Assembly (NCBI GenBank): GCA_945788655.1
Contig: CALZMV010000002.1
Location: 1 to 30,638 of the forward strand
Direction of reading: 5' to 3'
DNA: 30,638 bases
From: an uncultured Clostridia bacterium
GTDB lineage: Bacteria; Bacillota; Clostridia; Peptostreptococcales; Anaerovoracaceae
The position numbers and the translations under genes are program-made. A model generated the notes under the pieces. It was given only the letters and a program-made list of their open reading frames with translations, ran no database searches and was not told where the DNA came from. This document shows, piece by piece, positions 1 through 6,997 of this stretch (its first letter is position 1; each line of letters opens with the position of its first letter).

Positions 1-1
1 A

Positions 2-14
2 ATTATCTCTTTGA
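2..14. repeat. att core copy 1 (far left)
   Basis: ATTATCTCTTTGA is identical to the core at 3368 and at the rpsI end (13350). It is followed by TTCGATTA at 19-26, the right arm of the inverted core-binding site also seen at 3385-3392. The left arm would lie outside the window. Confidence 0.8.
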
Positions 15-74
15 TAGTTTCGATTAACGCTTTGAGAAGTGCCAACCGTTGAAAATACTGGGTTTTCTCTGAGG

Positions 75-94
75 TTGTTACATGTTTGTTACAT
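75..94. promoter_or_regulatory. Paired TGTTACAT arm-type boxes, element A left end
   Basis: Two direct TGTTACAT boxes (76-83 and 87-94) about 11 bp apart lie next to an att core. The same boxes are found at 3442-3449/3453-3460 and in three copies at 13230-13259 next to the integrase gene. They are probably integrase or excisionase arm-binding sites. The stop codon of the small membrane protein lies within this block. Confidence 0.6.
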
Positions 95-470
95 GCGGAG
101 AATCTCGTTCTTTCTCTATCTCTTTGCATTTCATAATTGTACGTAATGCCAACAGTAGGACCAGATTGTGCAAAACAAAGTCAATCATCGCACTATTCAT
201 ATCTTCCAAATAATTGCTATTCACAGCAAAATATCTAAGGAGAATTAAGTATACAACAATTTCGGTTAAAATATATAGTTTTGAGAACCATACTTTTAAA
301 TCTAGTCTACTTATAAGGACTATCGCACATTTATACACCAAAAAAGAACAAAATATAATATGAAACAAGTTTTCATTCTCCAAATTCTCCTGTTTTCCAA
401 AAGTCTCCATAATCGTTACTCCGAGAAGTAAACATGATATAGGAAATGCAATCAGATATCTTTTCGTCAT
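78..470 (-). CDS. Small multi-spanning membrane protein, function unknown
   Basis: I do not recognise the family. The 130-residue product has about four hydrophobic segments (near residues 5-22, 35-55, 62-80 and 97-112) and a charged C-terminal tail. I chose the ATG at 470 rather than the upstream ATG at 494: it has GGAG at good spacing and follows the stop of the preceding secreted-protein gene (472-474) by one base, which implies translational coupling. A small polytopic protein coupled to a secreted protein with a hydrophobic core recalls toxin/immunity pairs, but this is inference only. The gene ends inside the terminal TGTTACAT boxes, so its last residues are encoded by the element end. 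Confidence 0.65.
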   Translation of the reverse strand: MTKRYLIAFPISCLLLGVTIMETFGKQENLENENLFHIIFCSFLVYKCAIVLISRLDLKVWFSKLYILTEIVVYLILLRYFAVNSNYLEDMNSAMIDFVLHNLVLLLALRTIMKCKEIEKERDSPHVTNM

Positions 471-471
471 A

Positions 472-1365
472 TTAACTCCAGCTATAAACTTCATACTTAC
501 TATAACCTGGGAAATATTTTTTCGCTAATTTTATCGCTAAAGTCTTGTTTTTATTTGCTATGCTATTTGATGCATAATAGTCCCCTTCATAATCGGTATG
601 AATTGAACTTCCATCCATCGTAAATACATATTTGGATCCTTCTATCTTTTGACTCGATGTGCCTCCTTCCGCACGCCAAGTCATTACCGTTTGTGTTGCT
701 TTAACATATTTTGTTCCAATTATAAAATTGATTGCAGATTCTAGAACACCTAATTGGTCTAAAATTTCTAGAGTTAACGGAATGGCTATATTGCTAGTTA
801 ACAAAAATAAAGATGCAAGTCGAGCCGCCAATGCTGTTTGATCCTTATATTTTCCCTTTATATCATATCTTGTATTAAAAGAATCCTTAGAATATTGGAT
901 CTTTAAGTAACTTGGTCCATATTTGAAAGTTTCCCCTTGTGTGACTCTATAAAGCAAATATCCAACCTTTCCAGCAGAAACATAACTTGTTGTTGCTAAT
1001 GGTAAAGCTGATTCCGCGTTCGAGGTAGTCATTACTTGAACATTTGCGTAAGATTCCTCGGTAACAACATTCTTGATGTAATCCGTATGAATATTAATCA
1101 TTTTATCTCTATCCACATACGAAGATGAAAGTATTTCTCCATTCTTTATCATGTAAAAGCATGCATCTCCATTCGAGTAATCTTCACCTCTTAAAACCAC
1201 TTTACCATTCGCATTATCAGATATTGTAGCCTCCACAGAATTTATAACATTACTATTTGCTGAAAGTGACACCTTATTTCCAATTGACGCAAAAGTTACA
1301 GACTGTGTTGCCAAAAACACAGTAAAAATTAATACACAACTCGTTAATCTTTTCAATAGTTTCAT
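472..1365 (-). CDS. Secreted protein with central hydrophobic segment, function unknown
   Basis: The 297-residue protein has a clear Sec signal peptide (basic start, hydrophobic core, likely cleavage after Thr-Phe-Ala near residue 26). I chose the ATG at 1365 because GAAAGGAG lies just upstream; the longer form from 1425 would bury the signal. The mature protein is Ser/Thr/Asn/Tyr-rich, then has a hydrophobic stretch near residues 175-215 (Leu/Ile/Ala/Phe-rich), then a polar C-terminus rich in Tyr and Lys. No enzymatic motif was recognised. The layout (signal, polar region, membrane-active-looking middle, basic polar tail) resembles the SAR2788-like protein of element B without obvious sequence identity. 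The downstream membrane gene is tightly coupled. A secreted effector or bacteriocin-like role is conjecture. Confidence 0.7.
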   Translation of the reverse strand: MKLLKRLTSCVLIFTVFLATQSVTFASIGNKVSLSANSNVINSVEATISDNANGKVVLRGEDYSNGDACFYMIKNGEILSSSYVDRDKMINIHTDYIKNVVTEESYANVQVMTTSNAESALPLATTSYVSAGKVGYLLYRVTQGETFKYGPSYLKIQYSKDSFNTRYDIKGKYKDQTALAARLASLFLLTSNIAIPLTLEILDQLGVLESAINFIIGTKYVKATQTVMTWRAEGGTSSQKIEGSKYVFTMDGSSIHTDYEGDYYASNSIANKNKTLAIKLAKKYFPGYSKYEVYSWS

Positions 1366-1473
1366 AAAAATTCTCCTTTCTAGAATAAACACTATCGATA
1401 CAATCATAGAACATGTCCGTTTCAATACAACTTCTTGCCAAAATTCCTCCTTTCATCACTCTTCCCATAAATA

Positions 1474-1908
1474 TTAATAGGTGGCACTTGCCGACTTTCC
1501 AGTAAGTGTTTCCACCAAAGCTCCTGACTTGTATACCTTCAGAGTATATTCAATGTGATATTCCCCCTTTGAGGTCAACGTCTTTGAATCACTCAATTTA
1601 AATTTTCCTGACGACTGGTACATATTTCCTCTTGTAGTTTTAGTTGTCACGCCAGTGCTCGTCCTCACGAGTTTTATTGTCGCTTCAATATATCCTATGC
1701 TCGTACTACTTTTAGGAATCACTGTTACAGAATAATCTGCTACGCCGGCAGAAATAGCAATTTGAGGAGTTACACTTCTAGTGGTAACATATCGCAACTC
1801 AATTTCGTCTCCTTCCTTTGGTAGCTGTTCAGGAATTGCAGCAAAAGAAAAGCTGTAAGTACTGTTAATCAAAATCAGAATGAGCCCTAATAGTAATATT
1901 CTTTTCAT
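1474..1908 (-). CDS. Small secreted beta-rich protein
   Basis: A 144-residue protein with an N-terminal signal peptide (cleavage probably after Phe-Ala near residue 23). The rest is rich in Thr, Ser, Val and alternating polar/hydrophobic residues, as in an all-beta, immunoglobulin-like domain. There are no cysteines and no catalytic motif. The counterpart in element B (6574-6990) has the same size, signal, Thr/Ser-rich beta pattern and position beside a sigma/anti-sigma pair. The gene is downstream of the anti-sigma gene but separated by a terminator, so it should have its own promoter. The TTGTCC/TTAT motif pair starts 33 bases upstream of the ATG. The function is unknown. Confidence 0.72.
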   Translation of the reverse strand: MKRILLLGLILILINSTYSFSFAAIPEQLPKEGDEIELRYVTTRSVTPQIAISAGVADYSVTVIPKSSTSIGYIEATIKLVRTSTGVTTKTTRGNMYQSSGKFKLSDSKTLTSKGEYHIEYTLKVYKSGALVETLTGKSASATY

Positions 1909-1940
1909 ATATATCGTCCTTTCTTAACCTCTTTATACTT

Positions 1941-1970
1941 ATAACGGAATAAATTCCCAAATATGGACAA
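1941..1970 (-). promoter_or_regulatory. Candidate ECF-type promoter, TTGTCC-N20-TTAT (element A)
   Basis: On the minus strand TTGTCC (1965-1970) and TTAT (1941-1944) are separated by 20 bases, upstream of the small secreted gene. The same two words with the same 20-base gap occur upstream of the element B counterpart (7028-7057). The spacing does not fit a sigma-A promoter. Assignment to the local ECF factor is inference. Confidence 0.4.
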
Positions 1971-1984
1971 TTTATTTAAAATAA

Positions 1985-2020
1985 AAGAAAAGATCTTATC
2001 TTTGTTCATCAGATAAGACC
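1985..2020 (-). terminator. Rho-independent terminator after the anti-sigma gene
   Basis: On the minus strand a 10-bp stem (GGTCTTATCT with AGATAAGATC, one G-T pair) is followed by TTTTCTTTT, just after the stop at 2032. Confidence 0.8.
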
Positions 2021-2031
2021 TCTCAAATATT

Positions 2032-2676
2032 CTATATCAGATTTTCAACAATCTGCTCCATCTCAGACTCAGACAAATTGCCTTGTATTACAATATATAC
2101 CTGGTTTTTGACAAGCAAGCATACCTTTCCTCTATCCTCATAGGAAAAGACTTTAACTTCTACTCCCCCAATCGTTTTGACATAACGCTCACAATTTTCA
2201 TTGTCAATATTCATGGTTGTTTCTTTTGATTTATACTGATTAATATATAGGTATTCGTCTGCAACATTTACATAAACAGCTTCACAAGACACATTCGCAA
2301 ACTGCTCTGTCTTCACATATGTATAGCCTTTGGGAACGTATGTGATTTCTAGGAAATCTTTATCTTTTAGATTATTTCCCTGCAAATTCACAGTAACCTC
2401 GCTATGGTCACCGCTTTCAACAAAAGAGAATGTCGGTAACGGAATATCAAAAGTCTTTGCACTGATGACAGCAAGCGCCATTAACATCGCAAGAATCAGA
2501 ATTGCTACGGTTATCTTTCTCAACCTCGGTCTACAAGAAATCTGTCCTATTCCTTTTGCAGTCTCTGGTAGAAAACCTTCGACATAGTCAATGCGTGCCT
2601 GGTATACCATCTTCCCGTACTCCCGGAAAAGCTTACGTATTTTTATTTTACGTTGTATCTTCCTTAACAGTCCCAT
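2032..2676 (-). CDS. Membrane anti-sigma factor, DUF4367-like
   Basis: The 214-residue protein has a basic cytosolic N-terminus, one membrane helix at about residues 56-75, and an extracellular C-terminal domain. That domain has the DUF4367 pattern: a Val-Pro-Lys-Gly-Tyr motif early and a Tyr-x-x-x-x-Gly-x-Leu-Ser-x-x-Glu block near the end. It lies 9 bp downstream of the ECF sigma gene with AGGTAGG before its ATG, so the two are co-transcribed. Known for the family: such proteins hold the cognate sigma factor at the membrane until an outside signal arrives. There is no zinc anti-sigma motif. The signal sensed is unknown. Confidence 0.78.
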   Translation of the reverse strand: MGLLRKIQRKIKIRKLFREYGKMVYQARIDYVEGFLPETAKGIGQISCRPRLRKITVAILILAMLMALAVISAKTFDIPLPTFSFVESGDHSEVTVNLQGNNLKDKDFLEITYVPKGYTYVKTEQFANVSCEAVYVNVADEYLYINQYKSKETTMNIDNENCERYVKTIGGVEVKVFSYEDRGKVCLLVKNQVYIVIQGNLSESEMEQIVENLI

Positions 2677-2685
2677 TATCTTTTC

Positions 2686-3234
2686 CTACCTGACTTCATT
2701 TTCTAAAAGCAGCGCAAGCTTTTTCTCCGCACGCTGCAATCTTTTATTCACATAATCTGAACTTTTGTCTAGCATTTTTCCGATTTCTCTTGCATTATAT
2801 CCCGCTCCATATTTATAACAGAGAATATCCCTGTCTAGAAAATCCAGCTTGTTCATGGCATTTACCAGGCTTTCGCTGAATCCAAATTCATCAGCAAATG
2901 CTTGAACATCGGGAACCCCTTCTATATTGCATAACGAATTTTCTTCCGAAAAATGTATAACAACTTCATTTTCCCAGTCAGTTTTTCGTTTTCTGTACAC
3001 GTCAATGGCTGCATTTCTGGCAACCGTATAAACAAAGTGATGACAACCCTTTTCATCAAGACATTCCAGTTTATCCCGACTCTTAGACAATTTTGCCATC
3101 GCTTCCTGCAATGCATCTTCGCTATACTGAGGATCTTTCAAAATAGAGTATGCAAGATTGGTTATCATCTCTTTGTATTTCAGGAATATTTCATCGAACG
3201 TTTCATAGATTATTTGTAAAATTGAAAAAAACAT
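2686..3234 (-). CDS. ECF-family RNA polymerase sigma factor
   Basis: The 182-residue protein has sigma region 2 (Ser-Glu-Asp-Ala-Leu-Gln-Glu-Ala near residues 38-45 and Val-Tyr-Thr-Val-Ala-Arg-Asn-Ala-Ala near 68-76) and a region 4 helix-turn-helix (Ala-Arg-Glu-Ile-Gly-Lys-Met-Leu then Val-Asn-Lys-Arg-Leu-Gln-Arg-Ala near 147-170). Its length is normal for ECF factors. The start at 3234 has AGGT nearby and follows a good sigma-A promoter (3271-3299), so basal expression is housekeeping. It is paired with the anti-sigma gene downstream. Likely targets are the secreted-protein genes of this element. Confidence 0.88.
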   Translation of the reverse strand: MFFSILQIIYETFDEIFLKYKEMITNLAYSILKDPQYSEDALQEAMAKLSKSRDKLECLDEKGCHHFVYTVARNAAIDVYRKRKTDWENEVVIHFSEENSLCNIEGVPDVQAFADEFGFSESLVNAMNKLDFLDRDILCYKYGAGYNAREIGKMLDKSSDYVNKRLQRAEKKLALLLENEVR

Positions 3235-3270
3235 TTCTTATTACCTGCATTCTTCAAAATCATTATCGTT

Positions 3271-3299
3271 ATTATATCTGATGCCCAAGATATTGTCTA
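3271..3299 (-). promoter_or_regulatory. Sigma-A promoter for the element A sigma operon
   Basis: On the minus strand, TAGACA (3294-3299), a 17-base spacer and TATAAT (3271-3276), 37 bases before the sigma start codon. Confidence 0.72.
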
Positions 3300-3304
3300 T
3301 AAAA

Positions 3305-3345
3305 ACAAAAACCCCTGCAATTGCAAGGGTTTTGAATCTTTTTGA
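3305..3345. terminator. Bidirectional terminator near the A/B junction
   Basis: CCCTTGCAA and TTGCAGGGG pair (one G-T wobble) with almost no loop. The minus-strand side is followed by TTTTTGTTTTT and the plus-strand side by TTTTGAATCTTTTT. It insulates the sigma operon from transcription crossing the att junction. Confidence 0.65.
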
Positions 3346-3359
3346 AAGTCGAAATTCGA

Positions 3360-3392
3360 TAATCGAAATTATCTCTTTGATAGCTTCGATTA
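3360..3392. repeat. att core copy 2 with flanking inverted repeat (element junction)
   Basis: The core ATTATCTCTTTGA (3368-3380) sits in a 17-base centre flanked by a perfect 8-bp inverted repeat, TAATCGAA (3360-3367) and TTCGATTA (3385-3392). This is the arrangement expected of core-type tyrosine-recombinase binding sites around a crossover. The left arm is also part of the odd palindrome TTCGATAATCGAA (3355-3367). This site is the junction between elements A and B. Confidence 0.8.
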
Positions 3393-3440
3393 ACGCTTGG
3401 AGAAGTTCCAACCGTTGAAAACACTGGGTTTTCGAAGGGA

Positions 3441-3460
3441 TTGTTACATATGTGTTACAT
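3441..3460. promoter_or_regulatory. Paired TGTTACAT arm-type boxes, element B left end
   Basis: TGTTACAT occurs at 3442-3449 and 3453-3460, about 62 bp inside the left core. Position and spacing are conserved relative to the element A end. The box CACTGGGTTTTC (3422-3433) between core and boxes recurs inverted at the right end (13302-13313). Confidence 0.62.
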
Positions 3461-3573
3461 GCGGAAACATATATTAACCCTGTCAACCGATTTTGATTAT
3501 TCTGTGCTTAGTTATTCTTTCGACTATTTACACTAATATTTCTAACACGCAACATATATTTCAACCTATACCT

Positions 3574-4227
3574 TTAGCGTACACTATGAGGAATATTGTA
3601 TAACAAAAATTCACGATATGCCTGCTCATCTAATTCCATTTGAAAAAAACCTTCATGCGCACATACTTTCATCCATACAATCTTATTTTCATCTGCAAAT
3701 GCGATATCCTCAAATTCGTATTCGCCGACTAAAATAGGTGTGGAAAATATATTATCTCTAACGGTTTCTAGTTCTAGCATATGTTTATTAAAAAAACATA
3801 TATCCCATATCCCCGGAAACGTAACGTAAGAACCAATTGATATAATCGACGAGTCTAAGCCGTAAGAAATCAAATCTTTTTTAAATGCTCCACTACCTTC
3901 CTTGTAGTTATGTAAATAAGAGTTTACAACGGCAAGATCCTCTTTTGTAGTTTTAACAATTAATTTTTCAAGTTCAGCTTTATTCTTGAAACCTTCACGT
4001 TTTATCGCTTTTAAACTAAGCGTTTCTGCTTGCTTTAATTGTTTTTCCCCCCGGAGACTTATTTCATTACTTTTTTCCATTACTGCCATCCGAAGAGCCT
4101 CCACATCTTCTACTTGGTTAGCGCGTTTAGATAAGACTATATGCTCACAATGATTCCAGCAAAAATCATATAATTTATGAGAAAGATCTTTTCCATAATG
4201 GATGTTCATATTTACGATATGCTTCAT
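3574..4227 (-). CDS. Cytosolic protein, last gene of the toxin-like operon
   Basis: Family not recognised. The 217-residue product has no signal or membrane segment. The first half is strongly helical and charged (about residues 15-115, Lys/Glu-rich, possibly coiled). The second half looks alpha/beta with Trp, Phe and acidic residues. I chose the ATG at 4227 because AGGGGTG is well placed before it; the alternative at 4245 overlaps the upstream gene and lacks a ribosome binding site. It is the terminal gene of a four-gene operon behind a SAR2788-like secreted protein and a membrane protease-like protein. An immunity or self-protection role is possible from position alone. Confidence 0.6.
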   Translation of the reverse strand: MKHIVNMNIHYGKDLSHKLYDFCWNHCEHIVLSKRANQVEDVEALRMAVMEKSNEISLRGEKQLKQAETLSLKAIKREGFKNKAELEKLIVKTTKEDLAVVNSYLHNYKEGSGAFKKDLISYGLDSSIISIGSYVTFPGIWDICFFNKHMLELETVRDNIFSTPILVGEYEFEDIAFADENKIVWMKVCAHEGFFQMELDEQAYREFLLYNIPHSVR

Positions 4228-4237
4228 GATAGCACCC

Positions 4238-4867
4238 CTATTCATAATCAGAAATTAAGGATAAAAGTGAAAGATATGAATTCCCCGCATATTGATTTAA
4301 TGCTGGCAACACTAAAATTTTATTACTTCGATATTTTCTATCGTTTTCTCCCCACTCAATGCGCGGGTCTGTTCCACTTCCAATTGCTTTTTCATAACCA
4401 GCGGGATAATCATAAGTATTCAACTGATTGTTATAGCTCGCATAAACCTTAATGGTAGGATAATTTGCATCTATCCACTTTTCTAATTCTTTGTTCTTAC
4501 GTTTTCCACTTAAACTAACGTTAACATATTTTATCCCATTCACTTTCATCCAATTTAAGCCATCTATAATGGTTTCTGTTCGAATTTTTTCTTGTTCTTC
4601 AGCATTATAATAATATATTTCCGCCTCTTGATTCAAGTCTCTAAGGAATTTTATCATTTCATCACCATGCGTGTGTGCTTCTTTTGAAAAAGTTACATTT
4701 TCAGCCGAGATTATATCTAAATCCTTCGATGATTTTGACAAATCAGAATCTATTATCCCTATTTTCATTTCATCATTTAGTGAAAATGCAATCTTGTAAT
4801 TCCAAACAAGAAGGAAAATAATTGTAAGCACCAATATGCACATAACGTAGATAATTTTTCTTTTCAT
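4238..4867 (-). CDS. Membrane-anchored miniature subtilisin-like (S8) protein
   Basis: The 209-residue protein has an N-terminal membrane helix (residues 4-29) and an extracytoplasmic domain that reads like a shortened subtilase. Visible landmarks are Gly-Ile-Ile-Asp-Ser (Asp40), His-Thr-His-Gly (His67), Val-Asn-Val-Ser-Leu-Ser near 115-120, a Tyr-Asn-Asn segment (146-147) at the oxyanion-Asn position followed by Tyr-Pro-Ala-Gly-Tyr near 154-158, and Gly-Asn-Ser-Tyr (Ser197) in place of Gly-Thr-Ser-Met. Order and spacing match the family, but the domain is about 180 residues against the usual 270 or so, and the helix after the serine is cut short. It could be an active processing protease or a degenerate binding fold. 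It starts 7 bp after the SAR2788-like gene, so the two are co-translated and the likely partner is that protein. Confidence 0.62.
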   Translation of the reverse strand: MKRKIIYVMCILVLTIIFLLVWNYKIAFSLNDEMKIGIIDSDLSKSSKDLDIISAENVTFSKEAHTHGDEMIKFLRDLNQEAEIYYYNAEEQEKIRTETIIDGLNWMKVNGIKYVNVSLSGKRKNKELEKWIDANYPTIKVYASYNNQLNTYDYPAGYEKAIGSGTDPRIEWGENDRKYRSNKILVLPALNQYAGNSYLSLLSLISDYE

Positions 4868-4874
4868 ACCGCAC

Positions 4875-5771
4875 TTATCCTATATTGCCTCCCCATAAGG
4901 TTCCCATTTGTCCAGTACCATAAAAAGAATGTGGTCTTGTACCACTAATTTTAGGATGATAGTGTCTATAATATCTTCCGTAAGTCTTTCCAGAATTATG
5001 AATTTCACTTCCTACGGCAACATGACCAGCTTTAGAAATTACAGCTTTTGCAGTTGTAGCTGTGAAAGAATATACATTATTAGTTTTCTTTGCATTAATA
5101 TAGTTTGCAGCCGCAGTAATTTTCATCCCCTTATGGTGTAAAAAAACATCACTGTCGCCGTTAGCTTTTTTATTTATGTAAGCCTTATAATATAGTTCCT
5201 TTGCTTTCGCCCTATTTGCACTTGAAAGGTTATTTACTTTACTAATAAATTTAGCCGCTACGATGTATGTTAAACTAGATACCACTAATGCAATTCCTGC
5301 GCTAATTAGTGCACTTAATACCTGTTCAAATGTAATTGTAATTCCTTGTGCAATTAAAAGCTCCGTCTGACCAGTATAAGAATCTTCAGCATCAATTTGT
5401 TCTAGATCAGTATATGTTGCGACGACTTGTCCATCATCGTTTTTTACTTCTGCATCAATTGTTTGTGCTGTTAATTCATTAATCGTGCCTGAAAAAAGTA
5501 CATCTCCTTCTTTTGACGTGGTTTCAAATTCAAAATCTCCATCTTGCTCAATACAAGCAGCTGCCTGATTGCCCGCATCAGTCTCTGCTTCGATAATAAT
5601 ATTCATATCATCGTCTAGTGTAAAAACATATTCTACCCCATCCTGATATATTACTATATCGTCTTCGGTTGTTGCATATGCCTTTGTTTTTCCGATTGGA
5701 AGTAGCCCTGAAATCAAACAAATAATTATAAAACCTATAATAATTCTCTTAAATTTACTTTCCTTAACCAT
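4875..5771 (-). CDS. Secreted SAR2788-family-like putative toxin
   Basis: The 298-residue protein has a signal peptide (about 1-33), a strongly acidic region (about 35-135, many Asp/Glu, propeptide-like), a hydrophobic hairpin-like segment (about 148-175) and a basic C-terminal domain rich in His, Tyr and Gly. The C-terminal block has Gly-x-Glu-Ile-His (254-258), Tyr-Tyr-Arg-His-Tyr-His-Pro (267-273) and Pro-His-Ser-Phe-Tyr-Gly (280-285), which I recall from proteins named SAR2788 family putative toxin. The toxin label for that family is itself a prediction. It lies 10 bp after the TraX-like gene and 7 bp before the subtilase-like gene. An acidic leader plus a basic end suggests masking until processing. 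Confidence 0.65.
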   Translation of the reverse strand: MVKESKFKRIIIGFIIICLISGLLPIGKTKAYATTEDDIVIYQDGVEYVFTLDDDMNIIIEAETDAGNQAAACIEQDGDFEFETTSKEGDVLFSGTINELTAQTIDAEVKNDDGQVVATYTDLEQIDAEDSYTGQTELLIAQGITITFEQVLSALISAGIALVVSSLTYIVAAKFISKVNNLSSANRAKAKELYYKAYINKKANGDSDVFLHHKGMKITAAANYINAKKTNNVYSFTATTAKAVISKAGHVAVGSEIHNSGKTYGRYYRHYHPKISGTRPHSFYGTGQMGTLWGGNIG

Positions 5772-5781
5772 TTTTTCCTCC

Positions 5782-6414
5782 TTAGCTTAAAAGTTCCGTA
5801 ATTAGTAGAAGTATTAACATATGTAACGGATAAATCAAGTATTTCGCTCTATATTTTCTATTTGCATGAATCCAAGTATCATATGGCTTTATACAAACAA
5901 GTATAGTTCCTATCATGCTCAATATTTGAATCGGCGGATACTGGAAAATATAGATAAAAAGAATTGTCACCGTACAATGTAAAAGTATCCATACAACTTT
6001 TTCGTTTAGCAACCCAAATGTTAAAGCAAGCAAAAGTGCATAAAGCTCATATTCAAATTCGATTGCAACCATAATAATTAGTATTCCTTGCAAAATTATA
6101 CACTTTTTTATGAAACTTAGTCCAGAAGCCGTAATCGTTTTTAAAATCAATGCACACAACAGCAACGTAAAACAAATATTTAAACAATTAATATCAAAAA
6201 GTTTCATATAAATTGGCTGTGATATTATTGCTACGGCTAAAAGCCGTGCACAATATTTATTATAGTTTGTTGTAAATTTTACACCTCTGACTATAAAGTA
6301 TGTAAACAAAGGTAACGAAATTCGACCAATTCCTCGCAATAGCAAAGAGTCATTTAAAAGCACTTTTCCAATATGATCTAAAACCATGGTTACATATGCG
6401 ATTATTTCTAGCAT
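5782..6414 (-). CDS. TraX-family integral membrane protein (putative acetyltransferase)
   Basis: The 210-residue protein has six to eight hydrophobic segments. It starts with the TraX-style Val-Leu-Asp-His-Ile-Gly-Lys (11-17), then Arg-Gly-Ile-Gly-Arg-Ile-Ser-Leu-Pro-Leu-Phe (27-37), an Ala-Arg-Leu-Leu/Ser-Gln-Pro block, and ends with Tyr-Pro-Leu-His-Met near residue 197. Known: TraX of the F plasmid N-acetylates pilin; homologues in Bacillota mostly have no assigned substrate. A ribosome binding site, AGGAG, precedes the ATG. It is the first gene of the operon with the SAR2788-like protein, so that protein may be the substrate (inference). No pilus or conjugation genes are nearby. Confidence 0.75.
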   Translation of the reverse strand: MLEIIAYVTMVLDHIGKVLLNDSLLLRGIGRISLPLFTYFIVRGVKFTTNYNKYCARLLAVAIISQPIYMKLFDINCLNICFTLLLCALILKTITASGLSFIKKCIILQGILIIMVAIEFEYELYALLLALTFGLLNEKVVWILLHCTVTILFIYIFQYPPIQILSMIGTILVCIKPYDTWIHANRKYRAKYLIYPLHMLILLLITELLS

Positions 6415-6573
6415 AAATTCTCCTATAATTCACCTTCACATTTTTACTGGCAGTATTTATTGCAAATTACGATTAGGCGTTGTCTACTTTTCTATGAAAT
6501 ATGTAGCTTAATTATCTTTTTTTCACCCCCGCACAGTCTTTTCATTAGAGTACCCCCCTTTTGGGGCACCATC

Positions 6574-6990
6574 TTACAAAGAAACACTCTTGCTATACTT
6601 AGTTACAGTCTCTTTGTCACTATCAACATAAGCTGCACAAACCGCTTTCGTTCTATATTTATACCCCTTTGTCACAGTCTTCGTTTTTGATAGTACTCTA
6701 GTTACTGTCTCCCCAGACGATGTCCAATCATCAATATTTACCCAGCTTCCATTTTTATATTGCTGTAAATACAGATGAATAGATGTCTTCGTTGTCTTAC
6801 CGGATCTACCGATTATCTTTCCTGTTGCTGTTACAGAACTTCCTGAAAAAGAAATGCCTGCCTCTGCCGTTGAATAATTATCAGCCATCGGCTCCATGCC
6901 TAGTTCTGGTATTACTGCTCCAAAAACAGTAGAAGCAGAAAGTAACACAATAAGACATACACTTATAATTAGTTTTCTTAAATTTCTCAT
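6574..6990 (-). CDS. Small secreted beta-rich protein (element B counterpart)
   Basis: A 138-residue protein with a signal peptide (cleavage near Val-Phe-Gly-Ala, residues 22-25), then a Ser/Thr/Gly/Lys-rich beta-strand-like domain with two short Trp-containing stretches. I chose the ATG at 6990 because a long G run serves as ribosome binding site 7 bases upstream and the signal peptide starts cleanly; an in-frame ATG at 7026 would translate through the G run. It is divergent from the ECF sigma gene at 7136. It has the same size and architecture as 1474-1908 in element A, and the same TTGTCC/TTAT motif pair upstream. The function is unknown; it is probably a surface or exported product of the sigma regulon. 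Confidence 0.7.
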   Translation of the reverse strand: MRNLRKLIISVCLIVLLSASTVFGAVIPELGMEPMADNYSTAEAGISFSGSSVTATGKIIGRSGKTTKTSIHLYLQQYKNGSWVNIDDWTSSGETVTRVLSKTKTVTKGYKYRTKAVCAAYVDSDKETVTKYSKSVSL

Positions 6991-6997
6991 AGTTTCA

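Larger units (their letters stand above)
1..3380. mobile_element. Element A: integrase-less att-flanked cargo segment (CIME-like)
   Basis: The segment lies between two copies of the 13-bp rpsI-derived core (2-14 and 3368-3380). Its left end (1-100) is a close imperfect copy, roughly 88% identical by eye, of the left end of element B (3367-3466), including paired TGTTACAT boxes. It carries an ECF sigma/anti-sigma pair, two secreted proteins and a small membrane protein, all on the minus strand. No integrase, relaxase or replication gene is present, and its right end (3235-3367) has no TGTTACAT boxes. Inference: this is a remnant or cis-mobilizable passenger that shares attachment sites with element B. 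The window begins at the core, so what lies to the left is unknown. Confidence 0.72.

Noticed and set aside
1274..1468. Open frame overlapping the start of the secreted protein gene
   Set aside because: It overlaps the signal peptide coding region of 472-1365 in another frame and matches nothing recognisable, although a GGAGG lies upstream.
3241..3486. Minus-strand open frame of 81 codons crossing the middle att site
   Set aside because: It covers a promoter, a terminator palindrome and the recombination core and has no ribosome binding site; it is a chance frame.
5782..6414. TraX-like gene as evidence of a pilus or conjugation system
   Set aside because: No pilin or transfer genes lie nearby; the gene sits in the toxin-like operon, so another substrate is more likely.
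6550..6569. CCCC-TTTT-GGGG hairpin as terminator of the small secreted gene
   Set aside because: The stem is short with a mismatch and no T tract follows on the minus strand, so I did not call it.
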